DNA of 64,000 nt from Microtetraspora fusca. GTDB taxonomy: Bacteria > Actinomycetota > Actinomycetes > Streptosporangiales > Streptosporangiaceae. The notes beneath the pieces were generated by a model, which did not search any database, was not told the origin of the DNA, and saw only the letters and a program-made list of their open reading frames with translations. Position numbers and translations under genes: made by a program. The stretch spans positions 124,001 through 188,000 of the forward strand of contig NZ_BBYK01000044.1 in NCBI RefSeq assembly GCF_001570365.1, given 5' to 3'. Below are positions 14,377-22,456 of the stretch, piece after piece. Positions within the stretch are counted from its first letter, which is position 1, and every line of letters starts with the position of its first letter.

Positions 14377-15357
14377 TCATGCGCAGCGCAGATCCCGGTT
14401 CACGTGCGTTTCACGTACGTAGGCCGCGTAGACGGCTTCGTAACGGCGGGCGGAGGCCGACAGGGCGGTCATGCCGGTCCCGCCATGGAAGATGTCCGGG
14501 GCGTGATAGGTCGTCACCTCCACGCCCTCCCGCAGGAGCAGCTGGGCGTAAGCCTGACCAGAGTCGCGCAGCCGGTCGAACTGATTGGTCATGATCATGG
14601 TCTTGATGCCGCGCATGCCGTCCGGGATCGCCGCGCGCAGCGGTGAGGCCGCGAGCAGTTGCTCCGAGCGGGGAGACTCGCCGAACAGGTGGCGACGGGC
14701 CAGCGCGAGGTCGGCGGCGGTGGGAGTGCACCGCGGGTCCATCTCCGCCTCGTAGATCGCGTCGTCGAGCCAGTCGGTCAATGGCACGCTGAGCACCTGG
14801 GCGACCAGTCTGGGCCCGTCACCGGCCGCGCAACGCAGGGCGACGACCGCCGCCGCGTTCGCGCCCGCGCTCTCCCCTCCCACCGACAGCGACGAGGGGT
14901 CGAGGCCCAGCTCCGCGCCGTTGGCGGCGAGCCAGGCCGTCGCCTCCGCGCAGTCGTCGATCGGAATCGGGTAGGGATGCTCGGGCGCCAGCCGGTAGTC
15001 GACCGAGACGATCGCGACCCCGGACAGCTTGGCCAGCCAGCGGCTGTGGATGTCGGACAGCTCCACGCTGCCCAGCCAGTAGGCGCCCCCGTGGAAGAAC
15101 ACGTGGGTTCCCACCGCGCCTTCGCAGCGGTAGATCCGCGCGCCGATCACGCCGCCCTCGCCCGGGATCTCCAGGTCCTCGGTGGCGACGCCCTCGGGGG
15201 CGGGTCTGACCACGAACTCGAGCGAGGCTCGCCACAGCTGGGCGTTCTCCTCGCGCAGTTCGGCGGCGCTCCGCTCCTGGTCGACCGGTTCCGAAGCCAT
15301 CATCACGCGGAGCACCTCGCCCAGAGGACCCTCGACCACGCCTGCTCGGATGGACAT
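14377..15357 (-). CDS. Alpha/beta hydrolase of the hormone-sensitive-lipase type (esterase)
   Basis: A 326-aa esterase. The oxyanion-hole motif HGGAYW (about residue 90), the nucleophile motif GESAG (about 162), an acidic residue in the MTNQFDRLRD region and the terminal His in APDIFHGG form the expected HSL (family IV) layout, including the DYRLAPEHPYP signature. It should hydrolyse short-chain esters. ATG at 15357 follows GGAAGAGG. It is divergent from the SDR/MFS/TetR operon and shares with it the palindrome at 15400-15415, so it may release the compound handled by the dehydrogenase. Confidence 0.88.
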   Translation of the reverse strand: MSIRAGVVEGPLGEVLRVMMASEPVDQERSAAELREENAQLWRASLEFVVRPAPEGVATEDLEIPGEGGVIGARIYRCEGAVGTHVFFHGGAYWLGSVELSDIHSRWLAKLSGVAIVSVDYRLAPEHPYPIPIDDCAEATAWLAANGAELGLDPSSLSVGGESAGANAAAVVALRCAAGDGPRLVAQVLSVPLTDWLDDAIYEAEMDPRCTPTAADLALARRHLFGESPRSEQLLAASPLRAAIPDGMRGIKTMIMTNQFDRLRDSGQAYAQLLLREGVEVTTYHAPDIFHGGTGMTALSASARRYEAVYAAYVRETHVNRDLRCA

Positions 15358-15399
15358 CACTACCTCTTCCGCTCGGCCTGCGCCCGATCACCCCTAGCC

Positions 15400-15415
15400 T
15401 ACCGAGTGCTTGGTA
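15400..15415. promoter_or_regulatory. Imperfect palindrome in the divergent promoter region
   Basis: TACCGAGTGCTTGGTA (6 of 8 positions symmetric) lies between the esterase and SDR genes. Its spacing and arms resemble TetR-family operators, and a TetR gene (17497) closes the operon. The assignment is positional. Confidence 0.45.
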
Positions 15416-15449
15416 AGTATGCTCGCGGCATCTTTCCGAAGGGATGCCG

Positions 15450-16268
15450 ATGTCTGATCAACTCCAGGGCCGTACGGCGGTCGTCACCGGCGGGGCCAGC
15501 GGCATCGGGGCCGCTCTCTGCGCGGAACTCGCATCGCGCGGGATGGCGGTCGTCGTGGCCGACATCGACGGCGCGGGCGCACGACGCGTCGCCGCCGAGC
15601 TGGACGGGCCCGCCCTCGGCGTGCCCACCGACGTCACCGACCCCGAGTCGGCCGAGGCTCTCGCGCGGGCCGCCTACGCCGAGTTCGGCTCGGTCGAGCT
15701 GCTGTGCAACAACGCAGGTGTGCTGCTGTTCGGCACGATCGCCGACTCCTCGGTCGGCGACTGGCGGTGGCTGTCCTCGGTCAACGTCGAGGGCCTGCTC
15801 AACTGCTTGCACGCCTTCCTGCCCAGGATGCGCGGGCAGGGCGGGTGGCGGCACGTGATGAACACCGCCTCCACCCACGCCTTCCTGCCCGACCCGGGCT
15901 TCACCGCCCTCTACAGCGCCACCAAGAACGCCATCGTCGCGCTCTCCCTCGGCCTGCGGACCGAGCTGGAGCCCGACGGCATCGGCGTCACCGTCCTGTG
16001 TCCCGGCCAGGTCGACACCCGCATCCTCGACTCCCAGCGCAACCGCCCGGGCACCTTCGGCCGGCGGGCAGCCGAGCCGTTCGGCACCGGCCCCGTCCCG
16101 ATGGCCATCGAGCCGGGGCAGGTCGCCCGCGAGGCCGTCGAGGGCGTCCTGCGCGGCGCCCCGCTGGTCTTCGCCCTCCCCTCGCACGGCCGCGACCTCT
16201 TCCACTCCCAGGTGCGGGAGCTGTGGCAGCTCGCGGGTGACGCACTGCAGCGCGATGCCCCGCACTAA
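15450..16268 (+). CDS. Short-chain dehydrogenase/reductase
   Basis: About 272 aa with the complete SDR set: TGGASGIG cofactor loop (about residues 14-21), ADID acidic residue selecting NAD(H), NNAG, a catalytic Ser in NTASTHA, YSATK (catalytic Tyr and Lys) and a PGQVDT motif. It is an intact NAD(P)-dependent alcohol/ketone oxidoreductase. ATG at 15450 follows GAAGGG; ATG at 15444 is an alternative. Its end overlaps the MFS gene by 14 bp, so SDR, transporter and TetR form one operon. Confidence 0.88.
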   Translation: MSDQLQGRTAVVTGGASGIGAALCAELASRGMAVVVADIDGAGARRVAAELDGPALGVPTDVTDPESAEALARAAYAEFGSVELLCNNAGVLLFGTIADSSVGDWRWLSSVNVEGLLNCLHAFLPRMRGQGGWRHVMNTASTHAFLPDPGFTALYSATKNAIVALSLGLRTELEPDGIGVTVLCPGQVDTRILDSQRNRPGTFGRRAAEPFGTGPVPMAIEPGQVAREAVEGVLRGAPLVFALPSHGRDLFHSQVRELWQLAGDALQRDAPH

Positions 16269-17487
16269 GGAAGCCGTGCCCGCCTCGCTGCGGCGGCTCT
16301 TCCTCACCGTGCCCTTCGTCGGCGCCGCCGCGCCCCTGGCCTACGCCACCTCCGGCTACTTCCTGCCGATCCAGGTCCAGGCCATCGACAACGGGGCCAA
16401 GGTCGGGAACCTGGCTCTCATCAACACCCTGAGCGCCTGCGCGGCGATGGTCGCCCAACCCGTCATCGGCCTGCTGTCCGACCGGACCCGCACCCGCTTC
16501 GGCGCCCGGGCACCGTGGATGGTCGCCGGCGCGGCCATCGGCTTCGCCGCACTGCTGCTGGCGGGCCAGGCGAGCACCGTGGCCCTGCTGATCGCGGCGA
16601 TGATGCTGGTCCAGTTCGGCTTCAACGCCTTCCAGGGCCCGCTGGGGGCGATCATGCCGGATCGGGTGCCCACCCGGCTGCGCGGCCGCTACTCGACGCT
16701 GATCGGGCTGGGCCAGGTCCTCGGAGCGATCCTCGGACCGGTCCTGGCCTCCCTGTTCCTCAGCCGTATCCCCGCCGGCTACGCCACCTTCTCGGTCGTC
16801 GTCCTGGCGGTCATCCTGCTGTTCGTCGTGCTGAACCGCGACCCCGGCAACCGGGACCTGGCCCGGCCGCCCTTCTCCGCGGCGGCCTTCCTCAAGGCGT
16901 TCTGGGTCAACCCCGTGCGCCACCCCGACTTCTTCTGGGCGTTCCTGGGCCGCATCCTCATCTTCGGCGGCTACTACATGGCCCTCACCTACAGCTTCTA
17001 CATCGCCCAGGACTACCTCGGCCTCGATGCCGAGGAGGCCGCCAGGCTGACGCCCCTGCTCGGGCTGGCGGGCGTGCCCGGCTTCCTGGTCGCGATCGCC
17101 GTGTCCGGACCGCTGTCGGACCGGATGGGCAGGCGCAAGCCGCTCACCCTGACCGGCGGGCTGGTCATCTCCCTGTCGGCGCTCGTCCCGCTGCTGATGC
17201 CGACCGTGGCCGGCATGCTCGTCTCGGCCATCGTCGCGACCATCGGCTTCGGCGTCTTCATCTCCGTCGACCAGGCCCTGGTCTCGGAGGTGCTGCCCAG
17301 CCGCGACGACTTCGCCAAGGACCTGGGTGTGCTCAACCTGGCCGCGACCCTGCCCAACACGGTGGCACCCGCCGCCGCAGGGGCCGTCGTGTCGGCGTTC
17401 GGCGGGTACGGCCCGCTGTACGGCGCGGTGGCGATCATCACGGTCCTGGGCGCGCTGGCGGTCCTGCCGATCAAGGGGGTGCGTTAG
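16255..17487 (+). CDS. MFS transporter, sugar/glycoside type
   Basis: About 410 aa with 12 predicted membrane helices. Features are LLSDRTRTRFGARAPWM (motif after helix 2, as in GPH-like sugar carriers), QGPLGAIMPDRVPTRLRGRYS, GPLSDRMGRRKPL in the second half, and VDQALVSEVLPSRDDFAKDLG near helix 10, which is characteristic of actinobacterial MFS proteins next to glycoside hydrolases. It overlaps the SDR gene and is followed 9 bp later by a TetR gene. It probably imports the substrate of the neighbouring enzymes. Confidence 0.83.
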   Translation: MPRTKEAVPASLRRLFLTVPFVGAAAPLAYATSGYFLPIQVQAIDNGAKVGNLALINTLSACAAMVAQPVIGLLSDRTRTRFGARAPWMVAGAAIGFAALLLAGQASTVALLIAAMMLVQFGFNAFQGPLGAIMPDRVPTRLRGRYSTLIGLGQVLGAILGPVLASLFLSRIPAGYATFSVVVLAVILLFVVLNRDPGNRDLARPPFSAAAFLKAFWVNPVRHPDFFWAFLGRILIFGGYYMALTYSFYIAQDYLGLDAEEAARLTPLLGLAGVPGFLVAIAVSGPLSDRMGRRKPLTLTGGLVISLSALVPLLMPTVAGMLVSAIVATIGFGVFISVDQALVSEVLPSRDDFAKDLGVLNLAATLPNTVAPAAAGAVVSAFGGYGPLYGAVAIITVLGALAVLPIKGVR

Positions 17488-17496
17488 GGTCGGCGG

Positions 17497-18108
17497 ATGG
17501 CCAGGACACGTGGCGCCGAGCGCGCCGGGGCGGCCCGGCGCGCCAAGATCCTGAACGTCGCTCTCGACCTCTTCGCGGCCCGCGGCTATCGGGGCACCTC
17601 GATCGCGGCCGTCGCCGAGGCGGCCGGGATCACCCAACCGGGCCTGCTGCACCACTTCCCCAGCAAGGAGGCACTGCTCGCCGAGGTGCTGGCCGAGCGC
17701 GACCGGCAGGTCCTGCTGGCCGCCGGCAGCGACCGCGCGGCCGAGGGGCCCAACCTGGTGTGCGCCCTGGAGATCGTGCACGACATGCTCGCCCAGGCCC
17801 GCGGCAATCGCGGGCTCACCCGCCTGGGGCACCTCGGCACGTCCGGCTCCGACGAGGTTCCCGAGCTGGCGCGGGAGTGGGCCAGGCGGCGCGTCCACAC
17901 CTATCGCACGGACCTGGCCACGGTGATCGCGCAGGACATCGCCGCCGGTCGCGTGCGCGCCGACGCCGACCCCGTCGCGACCGCGTCGCTCATCATCGCC
18001 GCGATCACCGGGCTGGAGGAGCAGTGGCTGCTGGATGAGTCCTTCGACATGCTGGCGGCGATGGACGCCTTCACCCGGGTGCTCTGCCGCGACCTGATCG
18101 AGGGCTGA
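17497..18108 (+). CDS. TetR family transcriptional regulator
   Basis: A 203-aa TetR protein with HTH at about residues 15-62 (ALDLFAARGYRGTSIAAVAE, AAGITQPGLLHHFPSKEALL). The C-terminal domain has the helical layout of the TetR_C family seen next to carbohydrate and SDR genes. It is the last gene of the SDR-MFS-TetR operon and ends directly against the convergent LacI gene at 18109. It may bind the palindrome at 15400-15415. Confidence 0.87.
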   Translation: MARTRGAERAGAARRAKILNVALDLFAARGYRGTSIAAVAEAAGITQPGLLHHFPSKEALLAEVLAERDRQVLLAAGSDRAAEGPNLVCALEIVHDMLAQARGNRGLTRLGHLGTSGSDEVPELAREWARRRVHTYRTDLATVIAQDIAAGRVRADADPVATASLIIAAITGLEEQWLLDESFDMLAAMDAFTRVLCRDLIEG

Positions 18109-19089
18109 TCAGGTGGACGAGCGTGGGATCAGTCGGAAGTGCCGGGCGTCCGCGGCCAGGCCGTACCGCCTGCCTTCCAGGGCCTCCAGCACCGCGTCGG
18201 CCAGTTCCCGGCCCAGCGCGTGGCTGTCGAAGGCGACGGTGGTCAGCGGCGGCCCGGCCAGCCGTGCGGTCGGCATGTCCTCCACCCCCACGACAGCCAG
18301 GTCGTCCGGGGCGGCAAGGCCCCGCTCCCGCAGGCCCGCCAGGACGGCGACGGCGACCTCGTCGCTGTAGGCGCACACCGCGCTCACGCCCTCCTGCCGC
18401 CAGCCGGCCACGGCCCGCGCCGCGCTGTCGGCCTCCAGGTCCACGGTCAGCACCACCGGTGGCGCCAGCCCGGCGGCCGCGCAGGCCTGTCCCACGCCGC
18501 GCAGGCGCTCGTTCGCGATCGGCTCGGCGAGCGCGATGCCGGGGGTGGCGTAGCCGATGCGCCCGTGCCCCCTGGCGATCAGGTGCTCGGCCTGCAGACG
18601 GCCGACCTCGCGCTGGTAGTCGGCGAGGCTGTCGGTCTCGGTCGGCAACACCACGTCGGCGCCGGCCTCGTACAGCGCGGCGGAGGTGGCGGCGTCGAAG
18701 GGCTCCAGGCCCAGGACCGCCGAGGCCGCGACGGCGGCGCAGACATCGGGCAGCGGGCGTGTGCCCTCGCCTCCCAGGTGCAGAACGAGCGTGAGCCGCC
18801 TGGCCGCCAGCGCGGCGGCCAGGCCCTCGACGACGCTGGTGACGGTCGGCCCCTGCGTCATCGAGTGCAGCGACAGCAGCACGATGTCGCTGCGCCCGGC
18901 TGCCAGGGCGCGAGCCGGGGCGTGTGGCCGATAGCCCAAGCGCTGGGCGGCCTCCAGCACGCGGCGCCTGGTCTCCTCGGGGATGGACTGGCCCGGCCGG
19001 TCGTTGAGCACGAAGCTCACCGTGGTGCGGGAGACGCCGACGGCCCGGGCCACGTCGGCGCTGGTGACCCGCCTCGCGGCTTTGGCCAT
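18109..19089 (-). CDS. LacI family transcriptional regulator
   Basis: A 326-aa LacI-type repressor: N-terminal HTH (TSADVARAVGVSRTTVSFVLND) with hinge LGYRPHAPARALA, and a periplasmic-binding-protein-like effector domain ending in TTVAFDSHALGRELADAVLEAL. The HTH recognition helix differs from CebR/MalR types only in detail. It is divergent from GH1, with the double AACGCGCGTT palindrome between them, so it should repress the GH1-GH3 operon and be released by a sugar or glycoside. Confidence 0.9.
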   Translation of the reverse strand: MAKAARRVTSADVARAVGVSRTTVSFVLNDRPGQSIPEETRRRVLEAAQRLGYRPHAPARALAAGRSDIVLLSLHSMTQGPTVTSVVEGLAAALAARRLTLVLHLGGEGTRPLPDVCAAVAASAVLGLEPFDAATSAALYEAGADVVLPTETDSLADYQREVGRLQAEHLIARGHGRIGYATPGIALAEPIANERLRGVGQACAAAGLAPPVVLTVDLEADSAARAVAGWRQEGVSAVCAYSDEVAVAVLAGLRERGLAAPDDLAVVGVEDMPTARLAGPPLTTVAFDSHALGRELADAVLEALEGRRYGLAADARHFRLIPRSST

Positions 19090-19149
19090 GCGCCCCTCCC
19101 CGTTATCAAACCTTGGCTTGCCCGTACGGCAGAGCCCAATGCTAGCGTG

Positions 19150-19176
19150 CTAACGCGCGTTGGTAACGCGCGTTAG
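19150..19176. promoter_or_regulatory. LacI-type operator: two AACGCGCGTT palindromes
   Basis: CTAACGCGCGTT and AACGCGCGTTAG are 12-bp arms in perfect inverted symmetry around GGT. Each arm contains its own 10-bp perfect palindrome AACGCGCGTT (19152-19161, 19165-19174). It lies 16 bp upstream of the GH1 start and 60 bp upstream of lacI, fitting repression of GH1 and autoregulation. Confidence 0.75.
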
Positions 19177-19191
19177 TGAATGGGGCCAGGG

Positions 19192-20451
19192 ATGAGCTTT
19201 CCGGACGGTTTCCTGTGGGGCGCTGCGACCGCCGCCCACCAGGTCGAAGGAAACAACGTCAACAGCGACTTCTGGGTGCTGGAGAACACCGCAGGAACGA
19301 TCTTCGCCGAGCCCAGCGGCGACGCCTGCGACCACTACCGGCTCTACCGCCAGGACGTGGCTCTGCTCGCGGAGCTGGGGCTGACCAGCTACCGCTTCTC
19401 CGTCGAATGGGCCCGGGTCGAGCCCGAGCCGGGCAGATACTCCCGGGCGGCCCTGGCCCACTACCGCGACGTGCTGGACGCCTGCCACGAGCACGGCCTG
19501 ACCCCGATGGTCACGCTGCACCACTTCACCAGCCCGCGCTGGCTGATGAGGCTCGGCGGCTGGAGCGCCCCGGGCACCCCCGAGCGCTTCGCGGCCTACT
19601 GCCGCACGGTCATGGCCGAACTCGGCCCGCTCATCCCCTACGTATGCACGATCAACGAGGCCAACATCGGCCCCGTCGTACGTCAGATCGCCGGCGACCT
19701 GCTCGAACTGGCCCCGGTCGGGCTCGGCGACGCCCCTGCCGGCGGACTCGGTGCCTGGCTGTCCGCCGCCGCCCACGCCCTGGACACCACTCCCGACCGG
19801 GTCAACCCCTTCCTGTTCGCCTACGACCAGGCCGCCAACGAGGTGATCATGCAGGCACACACGGCCGCCCGCGCCGAGATCAGGGAAGTCAGCCCGGACA
19901 CCCGCGTCGGCCTCACCCTCGCCCTGCAGGACTACCACCCCGAGCCGGGCGGGCAGGAGCGGGCGCGGCAGATGTGGTGCGAGACCTTCACGGACTTCCT
20001 GCCCGCCCTCGACGGCGACGACTTTCTCGGCGTGCAGAGCTACAGCCGCATGCGCGTCGGCGCCGACGGCCTCCTGCCGGCCCCCGACGGGGCCGAGGTC
20101 ACCCAGATGGGCTACGAGTTCTTCCCGGGATCGCTGGAGAACGTCATCCGCGGCGCGGCCGCGGCCGGCCTGCCGGTGATCGTCACCGAGAACGGCATCG
20201 CCACCACCGACGACACCCGCCGCACCGAGTACGTCCGCCAGGCTCTGGAAGGCGTGCGGCGCTGCCTGGCCGACGGCATCGACGTGGGCGGCTACTACTA
20301 CTGGTCGGCGCTGGACAACTTCGAGTGGATGCTCGGCTACGCCCCCACCTTCGGCATCATCGCCGTCGACCGCGCCACCCAGACGCGCACCGTCAAGGAC
20401 AGCGCCCGCTACCTCGGCGCCCTCGCTCGCAAGAACGGGGAGACCTTGTGA
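19192..20451 (+). CDS. Glycoside hydrolase family 1 (beta-glucosidase type)
   Basis: A 419-aa GH1 enzyme. It begins with the family N-terminal signature FPDGFLWGAATAAHQVEG. The acid/base Glu is in TINEAN (about residue 155; family consensus TLNEP) and the nucleophile Glu is in IVTENGI (about residue 332). YYYWSALDNFEWMLGY near the end is the aglycone/sugar-binding WxxxDNFEW motif. It should cleave beta-glucosides or related glycosides in the cytoplasm, as no signal peptide is present. It is slightly short for the family. GTG of the next gene overlaps its stop. Confidence 0.9.
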   Translation: MSFPDGFLWGAATAAHQVEGNNVNSDFWVLENTAGTIFAEPSGDACDHYRLYRQDVALLAELGLTSYRFSVEWARVEPEPGRYSRAALAHYRDVLDACHEHGLTPMVTLHHFTSPRWLMRLGGWSAPGTPERFAAYCRTVMAELGPLIPYVCTINEANIGPVVRQIAGDLLELAPVGLGDAPAGGLGAWLSAAAHALDTTPDRVNPFLFAYDQAANEVIMQAHTAARAEIREVSPDTRVGLTLALQDYHPEPGGQERARQMWCETFTDFLPALDGDDFLGVQSYSRMRVGADGLLPAPDGAEVTQMGYEFFPGSLENVIRGAAAAGLPVIVTENGIATTDDTRRTEYVRQALEGVRRCLADGIDVGGYYYWSALDNFEWMLGYAPTFGIIAVDRATQTRTVKDSARYLGALARKNGETL

Positions 20452-21776
20452 ACGATCGCGTGGGCAAGCTGCTGGAACAGATGACCGTCGAGGAGAAGGC
20501 CCAGCAGCTCACCAGCATGCTGTCCCAGGAGCCCCGCGACCTGTACGAGGTCTACACCCGGCCCTCCGAGGCGGCCATCAAACCGGCTGGGTCCACGTCC
20601 GCGCTCAGCCTGTTCGACCAGCCGTACGTCAGCGAGAACCCGGTCACGCCGCTGTCAGTGGCCCGCGAAGGCGTGGAGCCGGCCGACCGGCTCGCCCGGC
20701 AGTCGATCGTGCTGCTGCACAACGACGAGTTGCTGCCGCTGTCGCGCCAGGTGGCGCGCATCGCCATCGTCGGCCCGCAGGCCGAGTCCCTCGCCGACGC
20801 CGTGCGCAGGCTCGTGCCGCATGCCGAGGTCACCGTCGTGCCGGGCTTCGGGGTGACCGAGGCCGACCCTGCCGGGCCGGCGGCCGCGGTCGAGGCGGCC
20901 AGAAACGCCGAGGTGGTCGTCGTGGCCCTGGGCGGGCGCGGCGGCTGGTTCAGCCCCGACACCGAGGGCGAGCCCGGCGACACCGCGAACATCGACCTGC
21001 CCGCCGTACAGGTGGAGTTGGTCAAGGCCGTGACCGCGACCGGGACGCCCGCGGTCGGGATCGTCCGCACCGGCCGGCCCGTCGCGCTCACCGCGGTCGC
21101 CGAGGACCTGCCCGCGTTGCTGCACACCGCCTACGGCGGGCCGCGGGCCGCCGACGCCCTGGTCGACGTGCTGTTCGGCGAGGTGAACCCGAGCGGCAAG
21201 CTGCCCGTTTCGCTGCCCCGGCACGCGGGCCGGGTCCCGACCCACAGCGGTCAGCTGCGCGGCTCCGGATACCGGCGCGCCGCCACCGTCTCCCACAAGG
21301 GCTATCTCGACCTGCCCTCGACCCCGCCATACTGCTTCGGCCACGGCCTGAGCTACACCACCTTCGACTACCGCGACCTGGCCGTCGCCCCCCAACGAGT
21401 GGAGCCCGGTGCGGCGATCGCCATCTCGCTCACCGTGACCAACACCGGCGGGCGCGCCGGAACCGAGGTCGTCCAGCTCTACCTCTCCGACCATGCGACC
21501 GGCATCACCCGTACCGCCCGGGAGCTGGCCGGCTTCGCCCGGGTCTCACTCGACCCCGGCGCGTCGGCCCGCGTCGAGTTCACCGTCGAACTGAGCCGGC
21601 TCGGCCACCTCGGCCGCGACGGCGACCTCGTACTGGAACCCGGCCCGGTCGAGGTCCAGGCCGGGGCCTCCTCCGATGACATCCGCCTCACCGGCGCGTT
21701 CGAGGTGGCGGGAGAGGCGGCACGCCTGGCCGGCCGACGCTCCTGCCTGTCCGCCGCCGCGATCCGGCACCTGTAG
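20448..21776 (+). CDS. Glycoside hydrolase family 3-like protein lacking the catalytic barrel
   Basis: About 442 aa, against roughly 750 for the family. The first 25 residues are a normal GH3 start (VGKLLEQMTVEEKAQQLTS), but sequence then jumps within about 30 residues to the end of the barrel linker (LFDQPYVSENP, RLARQSIVLLHNDELLPLS). The alpha/beta sandwich (VVVALGGRGGWFS, SGKLPVSLPRH) and C-terminal fibronectin-III-like domain (VTNTGGRAGTEVVQLYLSD) are intact. The TIM barrel with the nucleophilic Asp is gone, with no frameshift. It is probably catalytically dead. It is translationally coupled to GH1 (GTGA overlap). Confidence 0.85.
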   Translation: MNDRVGKLLEQMTVEEKAQQLTSMLSQEPRDLYEVYTRPSEAAIKPAGSTSALSLFDQPYVSENPVTPLSVAREGVEPADRLARQSIVLLHNDELLPLSRQVARIAIVGPQAESLADAVRRLVPHAEVTVVPGFGVTEADPAGPAAAVEAARNAEVVVVALGGRGGWFSPDTEGEPGDTANIDLPAVQVELVKAVTATGTPAVGIVRTGRPVALTAVAEDLPALLHTAYGGPRAADALVDVLFGEVNPSGKLPVSLPRHAGRVPTHSGQLRGSGYRRAATVSHKGYLDLPSTPPYCFGHGLSYTTFDYRDLAVAPQRVEPGAAIAISLTVTNTGGRAGTEVVQLYLSDHATGITRTARELAGFARVSLDPGASARVEFTVELSRLGHLGRDGDLVLEPGPVEVQAGASSDDIRLTGAFEVAGEAARLAGRRSCLSAAAIRHL

Positions 21777-21836
21777 CCGGCTCATCGGCGATCGGGCCGG
21801 CCACCTCTGCCCCTTCTGTGGCAACGATCACAAAAC

Positions 21837-21869
21837 TGGCCGATCGGTCAGCATCTGACCGATCGGTCA
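21837..21869. promoter_or_regulatory. Twin TetR operators upstream of the TetR/MMPL pair
   Basis: TGACCGATCGGTCA (21856-21869) is a perfect 14-bp palindrome; TGGCCGATCGGTCA (21837-21850) is a one-mismatch copy 19 bp upstream. They lie 15 bp before the TetR start. This is a common operator type for TetR regulators of MMPL exporters. Confidence 0.75.
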
Positions 21870-21884
21870 AGTAGTGTGGCGTCC

Positions 21885-22439
21885 ATGGCGCGCAACAGTT
21901 CCGGCTTCCGCAGGGAGATCCTCGAAACGGCATCCCGGCTATTCGCCGCGACCAGCTTCAAAGCCACCTCCTTGCAGGACATCGCCCGCGAGGTCGACTG
22001 CTCCAAAGCGGCATTGCTGTACCACTTCGACGGCAAGGACGCGATCCTCACCGAACTGCTGATCCCCGCGGCGGAGGCGCTCGCCGAGCTCGACGCGCGA
22101 CTGACCGGCCTGGAAGGCGACGAGGCCGTCCTCCCGGCCGTCGCGGGATTCGTCGACCTCATGCTCCGATTCCGACGCGAGGTCAAGATCATTTATGACG
22201 ACATTCCGGAGATGCTCCGCCACCCGGCACTGGCCGGGGTGCCGGACAAGATGGACCGGCTGATCGACGCGTTCGCCGGTCACTCCGCCGATCCCGAGGC
22301 TCGCGTGGCCGCGCTGATGGTGCTCGGGTCCGTGCCCGTCGTCGGCGTGAGCCCGGTCCCGCTACCGGATGACGAGCTGCGCGCCGTACTCGTCCGGTGC
22401 GCGCTGCGCACCCTTGACCGCGATCCCACCCGCTCCTGA
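21885..22439 (+). CDS. TetR family regulator of the adjacent MMPL transporter
   Basis: About 184 aa with a TetR HTH at residues 8-55 (ETASRLFAATSFKATSLQDIA, REVDCSKAALLYHF). Start ATG 21885 is preferred; an in-frame GTG is at 21876. It lies 17 bp upstream of the MMPL gene on the same strand, behind the twin operators at 21837-21869, so it most likely represses its own operon and responds to the exported compound. Confidence 0.87.
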   Translation: MARNSSGFRREILETASRLFAATSFKATSLQDIAREVDCSKAALLYHFDGKDAILTELLIPAAEALAELDARLTGLEGDEAVLPAVAGFVDLMLRFRREVKIIYDDIPEMLRHPALAGVPDKMDRLIDAFAGHSADPEARVAALMVLGSVPVVGVSPVPLPDDELRAVLVRCALRTLDRDPTRS

Positions 22440-22456
22440 GAAGGATCCCTCTCTCC

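Noticed and set aside
15988-17898. 636-codon minus-strand frame
   Set aside because: Antisense to MFS and TetR genes; composition dominated by Gly, Gln, Asp and His as expected for a shadow frame.
16515-18038. 507-codon plus-strand frame
   Set aside because: Out-of-frame shadow of the MFS and TetR genes, Arg/Gly/Pro-rich.
19176-20447. 424-codon 5' extension in frame with the GH3-like gene
   Set aside because: It is an Arg/Pro-rich shadow of GH1; the GH3 start is GTG 20448 with a stop/start overlap.
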